Shown: positions 44,549 to 54,771 of the stretch, one piece after another | Layout: each line of letters begins with the position of its first letter | Position numbering within the stretch: the stretch's first letter is position 1 | Source of the DNA: Alphaproteobacteria bacterium | GTDB taxonomy: Bacteria; Pseudomonadota; Alphaproteobacteria; TMED109 | NCBI GenBank assembly: GCA_022825705.1 | Contig: JAJDWH010000041.1 | Location: forward strand, 1 to 64,000 | DNA: 64,000 bases | Reading direction: 5' to 3' | Translations under genes and position numbers: made by a program | The notes under the pieces: model-generated | Seen by the model: the letters and a program-made list of their open reading frames with translations, nothing else | Databases searched by the model: none | What the model was told of the DNA's origin: nothing

Positions 44549-45829
44549 CTACGCTCGGGCCGGCACCAGGAAGGCCCTGAAGTCGTTCACGTTGGTACGT
44601 GTCGGGCCGGTGATCACGAGATCGTCGAGCGCTTCGAAGAATCCACCGGAATCGTGCGTGTCGAGCAGATTCCGTGCATTGAGACCGCGTTCAGCACCAC
44701 GCGCCAGCGTGCCCGGATCGATGTGCGCGCCGGCGTGGCTGCCGTTTCCGTCGATTCCGTCGGTGTCGCACGCGAGGCCATAGACATTGATCCCGTCGAG
44801 CGCCAAGGCGGCCGCCAGGAGGAATTCCGTGTTTCGGCCGCCGCTCCCGCTTCCCTGTAGCGTGACGGTCGTTTCGCCGCCTGAGATGAGGGCGAGGGGC
44901 GGTCTTGCCGGCTGGCCGGACTCCAGCACGTGCCGTGCGATGGCCGCATGCATGACCCCGATGTCCCGTGCCTCTCCCTCGATCCGGTCGGACAGGACGA
45001 GCGGACGAAATCCGGCGGCGCGCGCACGACGAGCGGCAGCGCGAAGCGCGTCGCTGGGCCGGACCAGAATGCGGTGGGAGGTCCGCGCGAGTTCGGGGTG
45101 GGCGGGCTCCGGCGTCTCTGCATCCGGATGCTTGAGGGCGTCCCGCACCCTGGGTGGCGGTTGAATCCCGTACCGGTCCAGGATGGCCTGAGCATCGCCT
45201 AGCGTGGTGGCGTCTCCGAACGTGGGACCGGAACCGACCACCGCAGGATCATCGCCGGGCACGTCGGAAATCAGCAGGGTCACGATTCGCGCCGGGGCGG
45301 CATGGAGTGCCAGCCGGCCTCCCTTCACCGCGGACAGGTGCTTCCGGACGCAGTTCATTTCGTGGATGGTCGCGCCGGACCGCAGCAGCGCCGCGGTGAC
45401 CTTCTGCTTGTGGGTCAGGGTGATACCGGACGTCGGAGCGGCCAGCAGGGCGCTCGCCCCGCCAGAAATCAGGCAGAGCAGGAGATCGTCCGGACCGAGT
45501 GCCTTGGCCTCCTCCAGGAAGCGCGCGGTGGCCATCTGTCCGGCCTGGTCGGGAACCGGATGGGACGCTTCGATGACTTCGACCCGCGGGCAGCTGACGC
45601 CGTGGCCGTACGGTGTGACCGCCAGTCCGCTGAGCGGCGCGTCCCATGCCTCGTCGGCCGCTCGCGCCATGACCGCCGCTGCTTTGCCAGCACTCAGAAC
45701 CAGGGTGCGTCCGCGCGGCCGGCGGGGCAGATGCCGGACGACAAGCTGCTCCGGATTGGCGGCATCGACGACCGCGTCAAACATCTGCCGAAGCGTGGCT
45801 CGATGCTGCGGGTGGGCGTCGCGGCTCAA
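44549..45829 (-). CDS. Glycerate 2-kinase (DUF4147/MOFRL family)
   Basis: 426 residues with the type-II glycerate kinase layout: VLSAGKAAAVMARAADE, then CLISGGASALLAAPTSGITL, NCVRKHLSAVKGGRLA, and the MOFRL domain with SGGETTVTLQGSGSGGRNTE. It converts glycerate to 2-phosphoglycerate, feeding glyoxylate or serine-cycle carbon into glycolysis. The start is unclear: TTG at 45829 best fits the usual N-terminus (LRQMFDAVVDAANPE), whereas the ATG at 45784 cuts into the fold and the ATG at 45949 gives unlikely residues. It is convergent with the TPR gene. Confidence 0.85.
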   Translation of the reverse strand: MSRDAHPQHRATLRQMFDAVVDAANPEQLVVRHLPRRPRGRTLVLSAGKAAAVMARAADEAWDAPLSGLAVTPYGHGVSCPRVEVIEASHPVPDQAGQMATARFLEEAKALGPDDLLLCLISGGASALLAAPTSGITLTHKQKVTAALLRSGATIHEMNCVRKHLSAVKGGRLALHAAPARIVTLLISDVPGDDPAVVGSGPTFGDATTLGDAQAILDRYGIQPPPRVRDALKHPDAETPEPAHPELARTSHRILVRPSDALRAAARRARAAGFRPLVLSDRIEGEARDIGVMHAAIARHVLESGQPARPPLALISGGETTVTLQGSGSGGRNTEFLLAAALALDGINVYGLACDTDGIDGNGSHAGAHIDPGTLARGAERGLNARNLLDTHDSGGFFEALDDLVITGPTRTNVNDFRAFLVPARA

Positions 45830-46642
45830 CGTTTGGTGTACCGGCAGGGCCGATGGCCGTGGCGCGAGCCGCGCTTCGCAGGGCACGTCGCGGCGCCGGG
45901 AATGAAGCTGCGGCAGTTCATCGTGCTGCGGTTCCCGGGAAGTTGGCAAGCCGGGGGTGACCGAACCCGTGCCGGCTCGTTGCGTCCATCCGCGCCGGCC
46001 AAATCGGCAACCTCCGCGCGTGCAGCGGCGCCTTGGAGCCGGCGTGGCGTTGCCATTCGGTATCGACGGAGCACGCGATTGCGGACGGGGCCTGGTCGGG
46101 ACGCATGCCGACTTCGGTGCCGGATGGTGTGCCCCTCTTGTACCCGAAGCATCTTGCGAGGCCAGGCGTCATCGTCGGTCCCTCGTGTGGACGGCCGGCC
46201 ACCATTGTGGGCGTCCCATGCGCGGCGGCTAGCGAAGATACATGGACTGCACCTGTATCGGGGGTTCTCTTGGCATGCCCGCCGGTGCCGTCCATGCGTT
46301 CTTGACAGCGGCGACGGCGTGTCGGTCTTGTCGAGTTGCCGCCCGGCCGCGCACGACCGTGCGGCGACCATGGGTGCACGGGGCCCTGGCGGGTATGTCG
46401 TCGCCATGCCGTTTTATGCTGATTCGTGTCGTGCTACGGTCAGGGCCTGTCGGCTCGGTACCACGTTCGGAATTCTCTATCGCCAATCCGGCGGACGGGG
46501 TGGCTCGTGACGTGACGAAACGATTGCGGCCGGTTCCGCATGTTTCGGCGGCCAGCTGAGGTCCACGACAGTCAATCGTTGGGCCCTAGTCTCCGGGCTA
46601 TACTGACTTAAATCTTGTAATAACGACACCTTTCTCGGGACC
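45830..46642. other. Long gap with no supportable gene
   Basis: About 800 bases between the glycerate kinase and the indolepyruvate oxidoreductase genes. Shadow ORFs only. Composition drops in GC near 46580-46640, where CGGGCTATACTGACTTAAAT may hold a -10 element for the downstream plus-strand gene; no matching -35 is convincing. No RNA or mobile signature was seen. Confidence 0.4.
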
Positions 46643-49600
46643 ATGGCGACGATGCGGCTTGCGACTGTCACCCTTGATGACAAATACGAACTCGACGGCG
46701 GACGGGCCTTTCTCAGTGGCACGCAGGCCTTAGTACGGCTGCCCCTGGTGCAGCGCCGGCTCGATCAGGAAGCCGGGCTCGACACCCGCGGGTACATCTC
46801 GGGATACCGTGGCTCCCCGCTCGGCATCTACGACAAGGCGCTGTGGGATGCGCGGCAGTTCCTCCAACGGGGCGGCATTCATTTCAATCCCGGTCTGAAC
46901 GAAGACCTGGCTGCCACCGCAATCTGGGGCACGCAGCAGATCGGATTGGTGACCAACCCGAAGCACGACGGCGTGTTCGGTATCTGGTACGGCAAGGGTC
47001 CAGGAGTCGACAGGACGGGTGATGCGTTCCGGCATGCCAATTCTGCCGGTACGGCGCCTCATGGCGGGGTGCTGGCCTTGCTCGGTGACGACCATCTGGC
47101 CAAGTCGTCCACGACGGCGCACCACAGTGAACTGGCCATGGTTCATGCCCAGATCCCGATCCTGAATCCGGCCAATGTCCAGGATCTGCTGGATTTCGGC
47201 CTGCGCGGCTGGGCGATGTCCCGGTTCAGCGGTCTCTGGGTATCGATGAAGTGCATTACCGCGACCATCGACAGCTCGGCATCCGTCTACGTGGACCCCG
47301 GACGGGCCGAATCAGTCATTCCTGACGATTTCGAGATGCCCGAGGGCGGTCTCTCCATTCGCTGGCCGGACGACATCCATGCCCAGGAACACCGGATGAT
47401 CGCGCACCGGCTGCCGGCCGCACAGGCGTTCGCGCGGGCGAACGGGATTGACACGCTGGTATGGCGAGGACCGAGCGATCGGATTGGCATTGCCGCGACC
47501 GGCAAGGGCTACGCCGAGGTGCGGGAAGCCCTCGACGTCCTGGGCATCGACGCCGCGCGCGCACAGGCGCTCGGGCTCCGCCTGTGGAAGGTCGGCATGA
47601 GCTGGCCGCTGGAGGAAGAGGGCGCCCGGGCATTCCTCGACGGCCTCGAGGAAGTCATCGTCGTCGAGGAAAAGCGGGCACTGGTCGAGACCCAGCTCAA
47701 GGACATTGCCTTCCATCTCGCGAACCGTCCGGACCGGATCGTCGGCAAGACCGACGATGCGGGATACTCGCTCATTCCTGCCACCGGAGAACTGACGCCT
47801 GCCATCGTCGCCAAGGCGCTGAACTCGCGAATTGCGCGACTGGGCGCCTCCGACGTGACCGACGCCTTGGCTCGCTTCGAGGGCAACATGCCGCCTCCGG
47901 GTGCGCCCGCACCGGTCGAGCGGACGCCGTACTTCTGCTCGGGATGTCCGCACAACAGTTCGACCAAGATTCCCGACGGCTCGATGGCCATGGCCGGCAT
48001 CGGCTGCCACTACATGGCGGTGTGGGCCAATCGCAACACGCACCTCACCACGCACATGGGTGCGGAGGGCGCCAACTGGATCGGCATGGAGGAGTTCGTC
48101 GAGGAGCCGCACATCTTCCAGAACCTGGGCGACGGGACGTATCAACACTCCGGACTCCTGGCGATCCGAGCCGCTGTCTCTGCCGGCACGAGCATCACGT
48201 ACAAGGTGCTCTACAACGATGCGGTGGCGATGACGGGCGGCCAGCCGCACGACGGTGCGCTGACCCCGGAGGGGATCACGCACCAGCTGCGTGCCGAAGG
48301 CGTGCGGCGGATCGCGGTGGTGACGGACGAGCCGGACAAGTACGGAATCGACCGGGCGTTCGTCGAGGGCACCACGATTCACCACCGCAGTGAACTCGAC
48401 GCCGTGCAAAAGGAGCTCCGGACGTGGCCGGGTGTCTCGGCCATGGTCTACGACCAGACCTGCGCCGCCGAGAAGCGCCGCCGCCGCAAGCGGGGTCTCC
48501 TGGACGATCCGGACCGTCGGGCGTTCATCAACGAGCTGGTCTGCGAAGGCTGCGGCGATTGTTCGAAAGCGTCGAACTGCATATCAGTCGAGCCCCTGGA
48601 GACGGAGTTTGGGCGCAAGCGCCAGATCAACCAGTCCACCTGCAACAAGGATTTCTCGTGCGTGCAGGGCTTCTGCCCGAGTTTCGTGACGGTCTCCGGG
48701 GCGCAGGTGCGCAAGGCGCCGCCTTCCCACGATGGCGCCGTTCTCGGCGATCTGGTGGCGCGCTTGCCGGATCCCTCGCAGCCGGACCTCGACCGTCCGC
48801 GCAACGTGGTCATTACCGGCATCGGCGGGACCGGTGTCGTGACGGTGGGGGCGGTGTTGGGGATGGCTGCCCACATCGAAGGAAAAGGTGTCAGCGTCCT
48901 GGACCAGGTCGGGCTCTCCCAGAAGGGCGGAGCGGTGGTCTCCGAGGTCCGCCTGGCGGCGAAACCTGAGGAGATCCACTCCGTCACGGTTGGACGCGGC
49001 CGTACCGACCTGCTCCTCGGCTGCGACATGGTCGTCGCGGCCGACGCGGAAGTCCGCGGGTGCCTCAGCCCGGAGGTCAGTGCAGCAGTCGTCAACGCCC
49101 ATCGCGCGCCAGTGGCCCAGTTCGTGCTGGACCCGGACTTGTCCTTCGGGACCCGCCGCATGATGGAGTTGATCGCCGAATCCAGCCGCGAGGAGGCGAC
49201 CGATTTCGTCGACGCGACGCGCCTCGCCACCACGCTGTTTGGCGACAGCATCGCGGGCAACCTGATGCTTCTGGGCTATGCCGTCCAGCGGGGGCATGTA
49301 CCGGTTGGCGTCGATGCACTTGAGCGCGCCATCGAGCTGAACGGGGTCGCCGTTCGAATGAATCTTGATGCGTTCAGGTGGGGACGCGTGGCCGCCGGCG
49401 ACGAGAGCGCGATCGGGGAGATCCTGGGTACGGACAACCTCGCAGCGGAAGAACCGGAAGAGTCGCTGGATCAACTGATCGAACGCCGCGTGCAATTCCT
49501 GACGGCGTACCAGAATCGGTCATGGGCCGAGCGCTATCGCGAGACCGTTGCCTCTGTGCGCACGCTCGAAGCGGCACGGGTCCCCGGCGAAGAGGCGCTG

Positions 49601-50140
49601 GCACGGGCGACGGCCAAGTACCTCTTCAAGCTCATGGCTTACAAGGACGAGTACGAAGTCGCGCGCCTGTACACGGACGGCACGTTCCTCCAACGCATCA
49701 AGGAAACGTTCACAGGCCGGCCCAGCCTGACGTTCCACCTGGCGCCCCCGCTGTTTGCGCCTCGTGACCCTGCAACCGGCAACTTGCGGAAGCTGACGTT
49801 CGGCCCCTGGATGCTGCCGGCGTTTCGTGTGTTGGCGCAGATGCGCTTCCTGCGGGGTACGCCGTTCGATCCGTTCGGCTGGACCCGCGAGCGGCGTTCC
49901 GAACGGGCAGAGATCCGGCGGTACGAGGACCTCCTGCAAACCGTCGGCAAGCGCCTGAGCCCGGACAATCATCCGACGGCGGTGGCACTGGCTTCGCTTC
50001 CCGAGCACGTTCGGGGATTCGGCCACGTGAAGGAAGAGCACCTTGCACGGGCTCGGACGCTGGAGACAGAGCTGCTGGCCGCCTTTGACGCGAAGGAAGA
50101 CGCTCCGCACGAAGGGATGGGAGAGAGCCAGGCCGCCTAG
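46643..50140 (+). CDS. Indolepyruvate ferredoxin oxidoreductase, fused subunits
   Basis: 1165 residues, a single-chain 2-oxoacid:ferredoxin oxidoreductase combining alpha, beta and gamma-type domains. N-terminal TPP pyrimidine-type domain GYISGYRGSPLGIYDKALWD; middle TPP pyrophosphate-binding region YFCSGCPHNSSTKIPDGSMA; a cysteine cluster VCEGCGDCSKASNCISV and NQSTCNKDFSCVQGFCPS; then the gamma-type domain VVITGIGGTGVVTVGAVLG. The enzyme decarboxylates aryl pyruvates from aromatic amino acid breakdown to acyl-CoA, reducing ferredoxin. Fused forms are typical of aerobic Proteobacteria. A second in-frame ATG lies three codons downstream. Confidence 0.95.
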   Translation: MATMRLATVTLDDKYELDGGRAFLSGTQALVRLPLVQRRLDQEAGLDTRGYISGYRGSPLGIYDKALWDARQFLQRGGIHFNPGLNEDLAATAIWGTQQIGLVTNPKHDGVFGIWYGKGPGVDRTGDAFRHANSAGTAPHGGVLALLGDDHLAKSSTTAHHSELAMVHAQIPILNPANVQDLLDFGLRGWAMSRFSGLWVSMKCITATIDSSASVYVDPGRAESVIPDDFEMPEGGLSIRWPDDIHAQEHRMIAHRLPAAQAFARANGIDTLVWRGPSDRIGIAATGKGYAEVREALDVLGIDAARAQALGLRLWKVGMSWPLEEEGARAFLDGLEEVIVVEEKRALVETQLKDIAFHLANRPDRIVGKTDDAGYSLIPATGELTPAIVAKALNSRIARLGASDVTDALARFEGNMPPPGAPAPVERTPYFCSGCPHNSSTKIPDGSMAMAGIGCHYMAVWANRNTHLTTHMGAEGANWIGMEEFVEEPHIFQNLGDGTYQHSGLLAIRAAVSAGTSITYKVLYNDAVAMTGGQPHDGALTPEGITHQLRAEGVRRIAVVTDEPDKYGIDRAFVEGTTIHHRSELDAVQKELRTWPGVSAMVYDQTCAAEKRRRRKRGLLDDPDRRAFINELVCEGCGDCSKASNCISVEPLETEFGRKRQINQSTCNKDFSCVQGFCPSFVTVSGAQVRKAPPSHDGAVLGDLVARLPDPSQPDLDRPRNVVITGIGGTGVVTVGAVLGMAAHIEGKGVSVLDQVGLSQKGGAVVSEVRLAAKPEEIHSVTVGRGRTDLLLGCDMVVAADAEVRGCLSPEVSAAVVNAHRAPVAQFVLDPDLSFGTRRMMELIAESSREEATDFVDATRLATTLFGDSIAGNLMLLGYAVQRGHVPVGVDALERAIELNGVAVRMNLDAFRWGRVAAGDESAIGEILGTDNLAAEEPEESLDQLIERRVQFLTAYQNRSWAERYRETVASVRTLEAARVPGEEALARATAKYLFKLMAYKDEYEVARLYTDGTFLQRIKETFTGRPSLTFHLAPPLFAPRDPATGNLRKLTFGPWMLPAFRVLAQMRFLRGTPFDPFGWTRERRSERAEIRRYEDLLQTVGKRLSPDNHPTAVALASLPEHVRGFGHVKEEHLARARTLETELLAAFDAKEDAPHEGMGESQAA

Positions 50141-50208
50141 TGTGTCTGGCGGATGCCGGTTCACCCCGGGAGTGACGAATCCAGAGAGGTGCTGTGAGCG
50201 GTTCGGCG

Positions 50209-51459
50209 TCAGTGCATCACCGCGCTGGCCGCCGTGTAGCCGGACTGGATGGCACCCTCGATGGTCGCCGGAAGGCCGGTGTCGATCCAGTCTCCTGCCA
50301 AAAACAGGTTGGCACATTCGGTTCGAGTCGTTGGTCGGCGACGCACCTCCGCTGGGGTTTGCGCGAAGGTTGCCCGTCGTTCCTTGATCACCCGACAGGT
50401 CGGGACGGTACTGGGTTCGCGATCCAGCGCCGCTGCAACATCACGCCAGGTCGCGCGCGCGATTTCATCGGCCGAGCCCTCGGCCACGGCGTCGCCGGCA
50501 CTGATGGTGATGGAGGCGACGTTGCCCCGGACGAACAGCCAATGCGCAGTGCCTCCGATGAGGCCGAGAAACGGTGACATGGCGGGCAGTGCCGCGGGTT
50601 CGTCCAGCACGAAATGCGCATTGACGATGACATGGCTCGTCTTCGGAACATCCAACACCGGCAGCAGACCACCGGTGGCGGCAGGCGGCAGCGCGAGGAC
50701 GACGCGATCTCCCGCGTCCAACGGCACGGATTCGCCAGCGAAATTCAATGTCCGCACCCGATCGGCATCGCGTTCAACCTGACTGAGCCGGCACCCGAAC
50801 CTGATCGTCACGCCCGACCGTCGCAGAAGCGCCAATGCGGGTTCCACGAACGTATCCGACAGCCCTTTCTTGGCGACGCGCGGTCGGCACGCGGCCTCTC
50901 CCTTTGCGAACGTATCGCGAAATACCGGCCACAGCAGGCGCGCTGCGCCCGTCTGGGCCGGAGTATTCAGTACCGCGACGGCGAGCGGCTCCCAGAATCG
51001 CTTGAACAGGACTGTGTCCTCCCCCACGCAATCCGTCACCGTGCGTTCGTTTCCTGCCGTCACAAACCGCAGGGCGGACAGGTAACTCCAGATCGTCGTA
51101 TCGGGTACGCGTCGCCCGGTGCTGAGAAGCCACCAGGGCAGCGGCCCGCCGTTGGGCCGCAGGCACCAGCGCTGGCCCGTCGCGAGGTCAAGAAACGGGA
51201 AGCGCGCGGACGGGGGACCGCTCAGTTCCTGGGAGGCGCCGATGTCGGCCAGGTAGCGCATGGCCGCCCGATTACCGGAGAGCAGCAGGTGGTTGCCGTT
51301 GTCGATCGTGCAGGCGAGCTTCGCGTCCACGTAGGATCGGCACCTGCCGCCGGCCTGGCTACTTGCTTCGTACAGCGTGACGGCGTGGCCGTGGCGCGCC
51401 AGCGATACGGCGGCGGCAAGTCCCGCAAGACCGGCGCCTACGACGTGTGTTCGGGCCAA
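50209..51459 (-). CDS. hpnE: Hydroxysqualene dehydroxylase (squalene-associated FAD-dependent desaturase)
   Basis: 416 residues from a TTG start at 51459, chosen because it gives ARTHVVGAGLAGLAAAVSLA, the normal opening with the FAD Rossmann motif (GxGxxG), 12 bases after the hpnD stop. A longer frame runs into hpnD. Further conserved segments are LYEASSQAGGRCRSYVD, ALPPAATGGLLP and the C-terminal NLFLAGDWIDTGLPATIEG (second FAD motif). It reduces hydroxysqualene to squalene, the last step before hopene cyclisation. Convergent with the oxidoreductase gene. Confidence 0.92.
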   Translation of the reverse strand: MARTHVVGAGLAGLAAAVSLARHGHAVTLYEASSQAGGRCRSYVDAKLACTIDNGNHLLLSGNRAAMRYLADIGASQELSGPPSARFPFLDLATGQRWCLRPNGGPLPWWLLSTGRRVPDTTIWSYLSALRFVTAGNERTVTDCVGEDTVLFKRFWEPLAVAVLNTPAQTGAARLLWPVFRDTFAKGEAACRPRVAKKGLSDTFVEPALALLRRSGVTIRFGCRLSQVERDADRVRTLNFAGESVPLDAGDRVVLALPPAATGGLLPVLDVPKTSHVIVNAHFVLDEPAALPAMSPFLGLIGGTAHWLFVRGNVASITISAGDAVAEGSADEIARATWRDVAAALDREPSTVPTCRVIKERRATFAQTPAEVRRRPTTRTECANLFLAGDWIDTGLPATIEGAIQSGYTAASAVMH

Positions 51460-51470
51460 AGTGGGAGCTG

Positions 51471-52358
51471 CTAGAGCAGGCCGTAGCGGATCGCCAGGCA
51501 CATCTTGCGTACCGGCGACAGGCGGATGGGATCGCCGATCTGGCTCCATCCGCGCTGCTCCAGGCGATCCAGCGTTTCCCGGTAGATCGCCATCATGAGA
51601 GCCGCCGGGCGCATTTTCCGCCATCCCAGCTGGGTCAGGAGCCGGCTCGCTTCCGCGTAGTAGCCGCGGGCGATACCGGCCAGGTCGGCACAGACATCGG
51701 GGAAGCCCGGATCACGGAAGATGGCGCTGGTCGGATGCGTTGCCACGCCGTGCTTGCGCAACAAATCGAGCGGGACATAGAGGCGCTGCAATGCCGCGTC
51801 TTCCTTGAGGTCACGCAGAATATTGGTGAGCTGCAGCGCATTCCCCAGGTTCTCCGCGATCATCGGCCCCGGTTGCTGAGGTACGCCGAAGGCATGAATC
51901 GACAGCATGCCCACGGAGCCGGCAACCTTTCGACAGTAGTTCAGGAGGTCGCCCAGGTTTTGCATTTGGACGGCGGGCGCAGCATCGATCTCCATCCCGT
52001 CGATTACCGCGAGGAACTCACGTTCCGGCAAGCCGAAGCGTTTCACCGGCCGCAGTAGCGCCTTCGTTGTGGGCCATGTCGGGTGTCCGGCATACAGACG
52101 GGCGATTTCTTGCCGCCACGCGGCCAACGCCCGCGCCTTGTCGGCAATCTCACCTGGTTCATCGGCGATATCGTCAACCTCACGGCAAAACGCGTAGATC
52201 GCGTGCATTGCACGACGGCGTTCGGACGGAAGCACGCGCAAACCCCAGAGAAACGACGTGCCGGATCGCGCGACGACGCTGTTGACGTGGGCCCTCGGCT
52301 CAACCGCATCAACGGGTGCGTCGACGTGGGGCGCCGGATCACAGGAGGCACTGTTCAC
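51471..52358 (-). CDS. hpnD: Presqualene diphosphate synthase
   Basis: 295 residues from a GTG at 52358. It shows the trans-isoprenyl head-to-head synthase signatures: SGTSFLWGLRVLPSERRRAM, then FCREVDDIADEPG (first Asp-rich motif) and NALQLTNILRDLKEDA (second). The C-terminal part carries FVPLDL-like RLYVPLDLLRKHG. It condenses two FPP molecules to presqualene diphosphate. It lies between hpnE and hpnC in the operon; 247 bases separate it from hpnC. Confidence 0.92.
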   Translation of the reverse strand: MNSASCDPAPHVDAPVDAVEPRAHVNSVVARSGTSFLWGLRVLPSERRRAMHAIYAFCREVDDIADEPGEIADKARALAAWRQEIARLYAGHPTWPTTKALLRPVKRFGLPEREFLAVIDGMEIDAAPAVQMQNLGDLLNYCRKVAGSVGMLSIHAFGVPQQPGPMIAENLGNALQLTNILRDLKEDAALQRLYVPLDLLRKHGVATHPTSAIFRDPGFPDVCADLAGIARGYYAEASRLLTQLGWRKMRPAALMMAIYRETLDRLEQRGWSQIGDPIRLSPVRKMCLAIRYGLL

Positions 52359-52605
52359 GTCGAGCGATCTCCTCGTACGGGCAGCTCCGGAACTACTCCC
52401 GAACAGCTTGCCGCGCGTGCGGGACGATCGGTTGCAAGCTGGAACGGAACGTCGGTCTCCTCTGCCCAAGCGTCAGTCGAGCGCTCGAAGTACGAGCACG
52501 GATCGCATGTTAGCTGACTTCCTGGCAGCAACGCAGCATCGGCACCGCAGCGGGATCCGCGGGGAGGCGTCGTCGTGGATGAACATCGTCGTGTCTTTAA
52601 GACGC

Positions 52606-53499
52606 CTAATCAACGGAGGAAGGCCGCGTTGCAGCGGCGCTGAGCCAGCGAGGGACTCTCTGATAGAGGGCGTGACTGACTCCGAGCACGCCGCAGCCGA
52701 CGAACTGGGCTTTCGTGAGCACGACGCGCTCCGCCAGGGGATCGCGTTTCCGCAACTCGAAACTCAGTTTTCTTGCGATGGCAACGATGGTTGCGGTTTC
52801 CATTGCAAACCGGACGTCACGGAACTGAGACGGAAGGCGATTGGCAAGCACGAGCAAATGATCGGTCGCATCGAGACAGCGGTCCAGCACGCCTCGCAGG
52901 GCCTCCGTTGCCCGACGGTCAGCCAGTGCCGACACATCGACATTCGCTGCTGTCATCCAGTCCTGTGGAATGTAGACCCGGTTCAGGGTCCGGTAGTCAT
53001 CACCACAGTCCTGCAAGTGGTTGATGACTTGCAGGGCGTTGCACAGCGCGTCCGAGGCCGGATACGTGGATGAAGATTCTTGATGCAGGTCGACGAGATA
53101 ACGTCCTACCGGCGCTGCTGATCGATTGCAGTAATCGATCAGATCGTCCCAGTCGTCGTAGCGGAACTTGACTGCATCCTGCTTGAAGGCGCTGATCAGA
53201 TCCATGCAGTGTTGATGCGTTACGTGCGTCGCCGAGAGGCTTAGACGGACATCGTGAGCTTTTTGAAATGCCGGGTTGCTGGTGTCGGTGCCGCACAGTG
53301 CGTCGGCAAATCCATCCAGCCGTCTGATCTTGTCGTCCGGTTGCAAATCCGGATTGTCGGCGACATCGTCGATAGCCCGGGCGTACGCGTAGAAGGTTGC
53401 AATGTGCGGTCGGAGCCGTGCGGGCAGCAGCCAGGATCCGACGGGAAAATTCTCGTCCCCAGCGGTCTTCCCAGACGGAGTTTCCATGTAAGCCGCCAT
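52606..53499 (-). CDS. hpnC: Hydroxysqualene synthase
   Basis: 297 residues. Conserved opening GDENFPVGSWLLPARLRPH, first Asp-rich motif YAYARAIDDVADNPD, and second motif INHLQDCGDDYRTLNRVYIP. These identify HpnC, which turns presqualene diphosphate into hydroxysqualene. Start is ATG at 53499, with a second in-frame ATG four codons on (53487). It lies 339 bases downstream of ispA on the same strand. Confidence 0.92.
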   Translation of the reverse strand: MAAYMETPSGKTAGDENFPVGSWLLPARLRPHIATFYAYARAIDDVADNPDLQPDDKIRRLDGFADALCGTDTSNPAFQKAHDVRLSLSATHVTHQHCMDLISAFKQDAVKFRYDDWDDLIDYCNRSAAPVGRYLVDLHQESSSTYPASDALCNALQVINHLQDCGDDYRTLNRVYIPQDWMTAANVDVSALADRRATEALRGVLDRCLDATDHLLVLANRLPSQFRDVRFAMETATIVAIARKLSFELRKRDPLAERVVLTKAQFVGCGVLGVSHALYQRVPRWLSAAATRPSSVD

Positions 53500-53838
53500 T
53501 TTCTCCGTCAGTCGGGCAGAGCGCTCGGCTGTTGTTCAACAGCCGTCCCGACGGAAGCTCCCGAGCCTGAGGCTGGTGGCCCGACGTCAGCCGGGCCGGG
53601 CGCCCGACGCATTTCCCGGCCGACGAGCGCACGGTACCTCTCGTGCAACTCACCGGGCCACCGGCGTGAAAGAGTCGCTGGCCGCGGATTGATCCGCCGG
53701 CGCTCCGTTACCGGTCGACGCGGCCTCTGATCGGGAAACCGCCTCGCCTGCTGTCGGCTACGTTCGGCCCACTGCAGCCGGCCTTCCCATGTCCGACAGC
53801 TTCCGTCCTTGCGCACGAGAACGTCGGCACCTCGCCGC
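53500..53838. other. Gap between ispA and hpnC
   Basis: A gap of 339 bases. No gene is supported; frames are Arg/Pro-rich. No terminator with a T-run was seen, so transcription from ispA may continue into hpnC. Confidence 0.4.
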
Positions 53839-54771
53839 CTAGCGGTCGCGCGTCAGCACGAAAACCGCGACCGAGCGGAGACGGTCGGCACGTGGCCCAA
53901 AGCAGTCCAGATGTGCCAACGCAGCGTCCGACGTTCGGCGTGCCTCCCGGTGCGCCCCTTCCACGCCGAGTAGGGAGACCAACGTGGCCTTGCCCGCAGC
54001 CGCGTCCTTGGCCGCACGTTTGCCCAGACTCGCTTCGTCGCCTTCGACATCCAGCAAGTCGTCTTTCATCTGAAAAGCGAGTCCGAGATCTGAACCAAAG
54101 TCTCGCAGCGCCTGGCGAGCACGATCATCGGCCTGCCCCAGGATGGCGCCGGCCATCGCCGAAAACGTCAGCAGCGCACCGGTCTTCAGTCTCATGATGT
54201 CGAAAACGGCATCCACGCCAACAGGGGCATGTTCGCTTTCGAGGTCCATCATTTGACCACCGACCATGCCCCTTCCGCCCGCACAATCCGCGAGCGAGGC
54301 CACCAAAGCCGCGCGGACTGCCCCATCGGGGTGGGTTTCAGGTTCCGCGAGAGTCCGAAACGCCAGAGTCAGCAGGGCGTCCCCGGCCAGAATGGCGGTC
54401 GCCTCATCGAACGCGCGGTGGCAAGTCGCCCGGCCCCGCCGCAAGTCGTCGTCGTCCATGGCCGGGAGATCATCGTGGACCAGCGAATACGCGTGAATCA
54501 TTTCCACTGCGGCCCCGGTCCGAAGGCTCTTAGTCTGCGACACCTCGAAAATACCAGCGGAAGCATCAACGATATACGGGCGAAGGTACTTCCCACCGCC
54601 CAACAGTGCGTAACGCATGGCCTGATAAAGGCGCTCTGCCTTGCCCGAGGCGGGCACCAGGCTGTCAAGAACTGCCTCAAGTTGCTCGCCGAATGCAGCG
54701 AGCATGCCTGCCATCTCCTCAGCGGACGCTGCAGCAGGGCTGGACGCGATACCGCTAGCCATACGCCGCAC
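53839..54771 (-). CDS. ispA: Farnesyl/polyprenyl diphosphate synthase
   Basis: 310 residues. First Asp-rich motif SLVHDDLPAMDDDDLRRGRA, second GLAFQMKDDLLDVEGDEAS, with GGGKYLRPYIVDASAG upstream. Residues before the first motif (EMIHAYSLVHDD) fit FPP/GGPP synthases of the IspA type. It makes FPP from IPP and DMAPP, the substrate of HpnD. The C-terminus is a little divergent (FVLTRDR). Start uncertain by three codons (54771 or 54762). First gene of the squalene operon, with a candidate operator upstream. Confidence 0.9.
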   Translation of the reverse strand: MRRMASGIASSPAAASAEEMAGMLAAFGEQLEAVLDSLVPASGKAERLYQAMRYALLGGGKYLRPYIVDASAGIFEVSQTKSLRTGAAVEMIHAYSLVHDDLPAMDDDDLRRGRATCHRAFDEATAILAGDALLTLAFRTLAEPETHPDGAVRAALVASLADCAGGRGMVGGQMMDLESEHAPVGVDAVFDIMRLKTGALLTFSAMAGAILGQADDRARQALRDFGSDLGLAFQMKDDLLDVEGDEASLGKRAAKDAAAGKATLVSLLGVEGAHREARRTSDAALAHLDCFGPRADRLRSVAVFVLTRDR

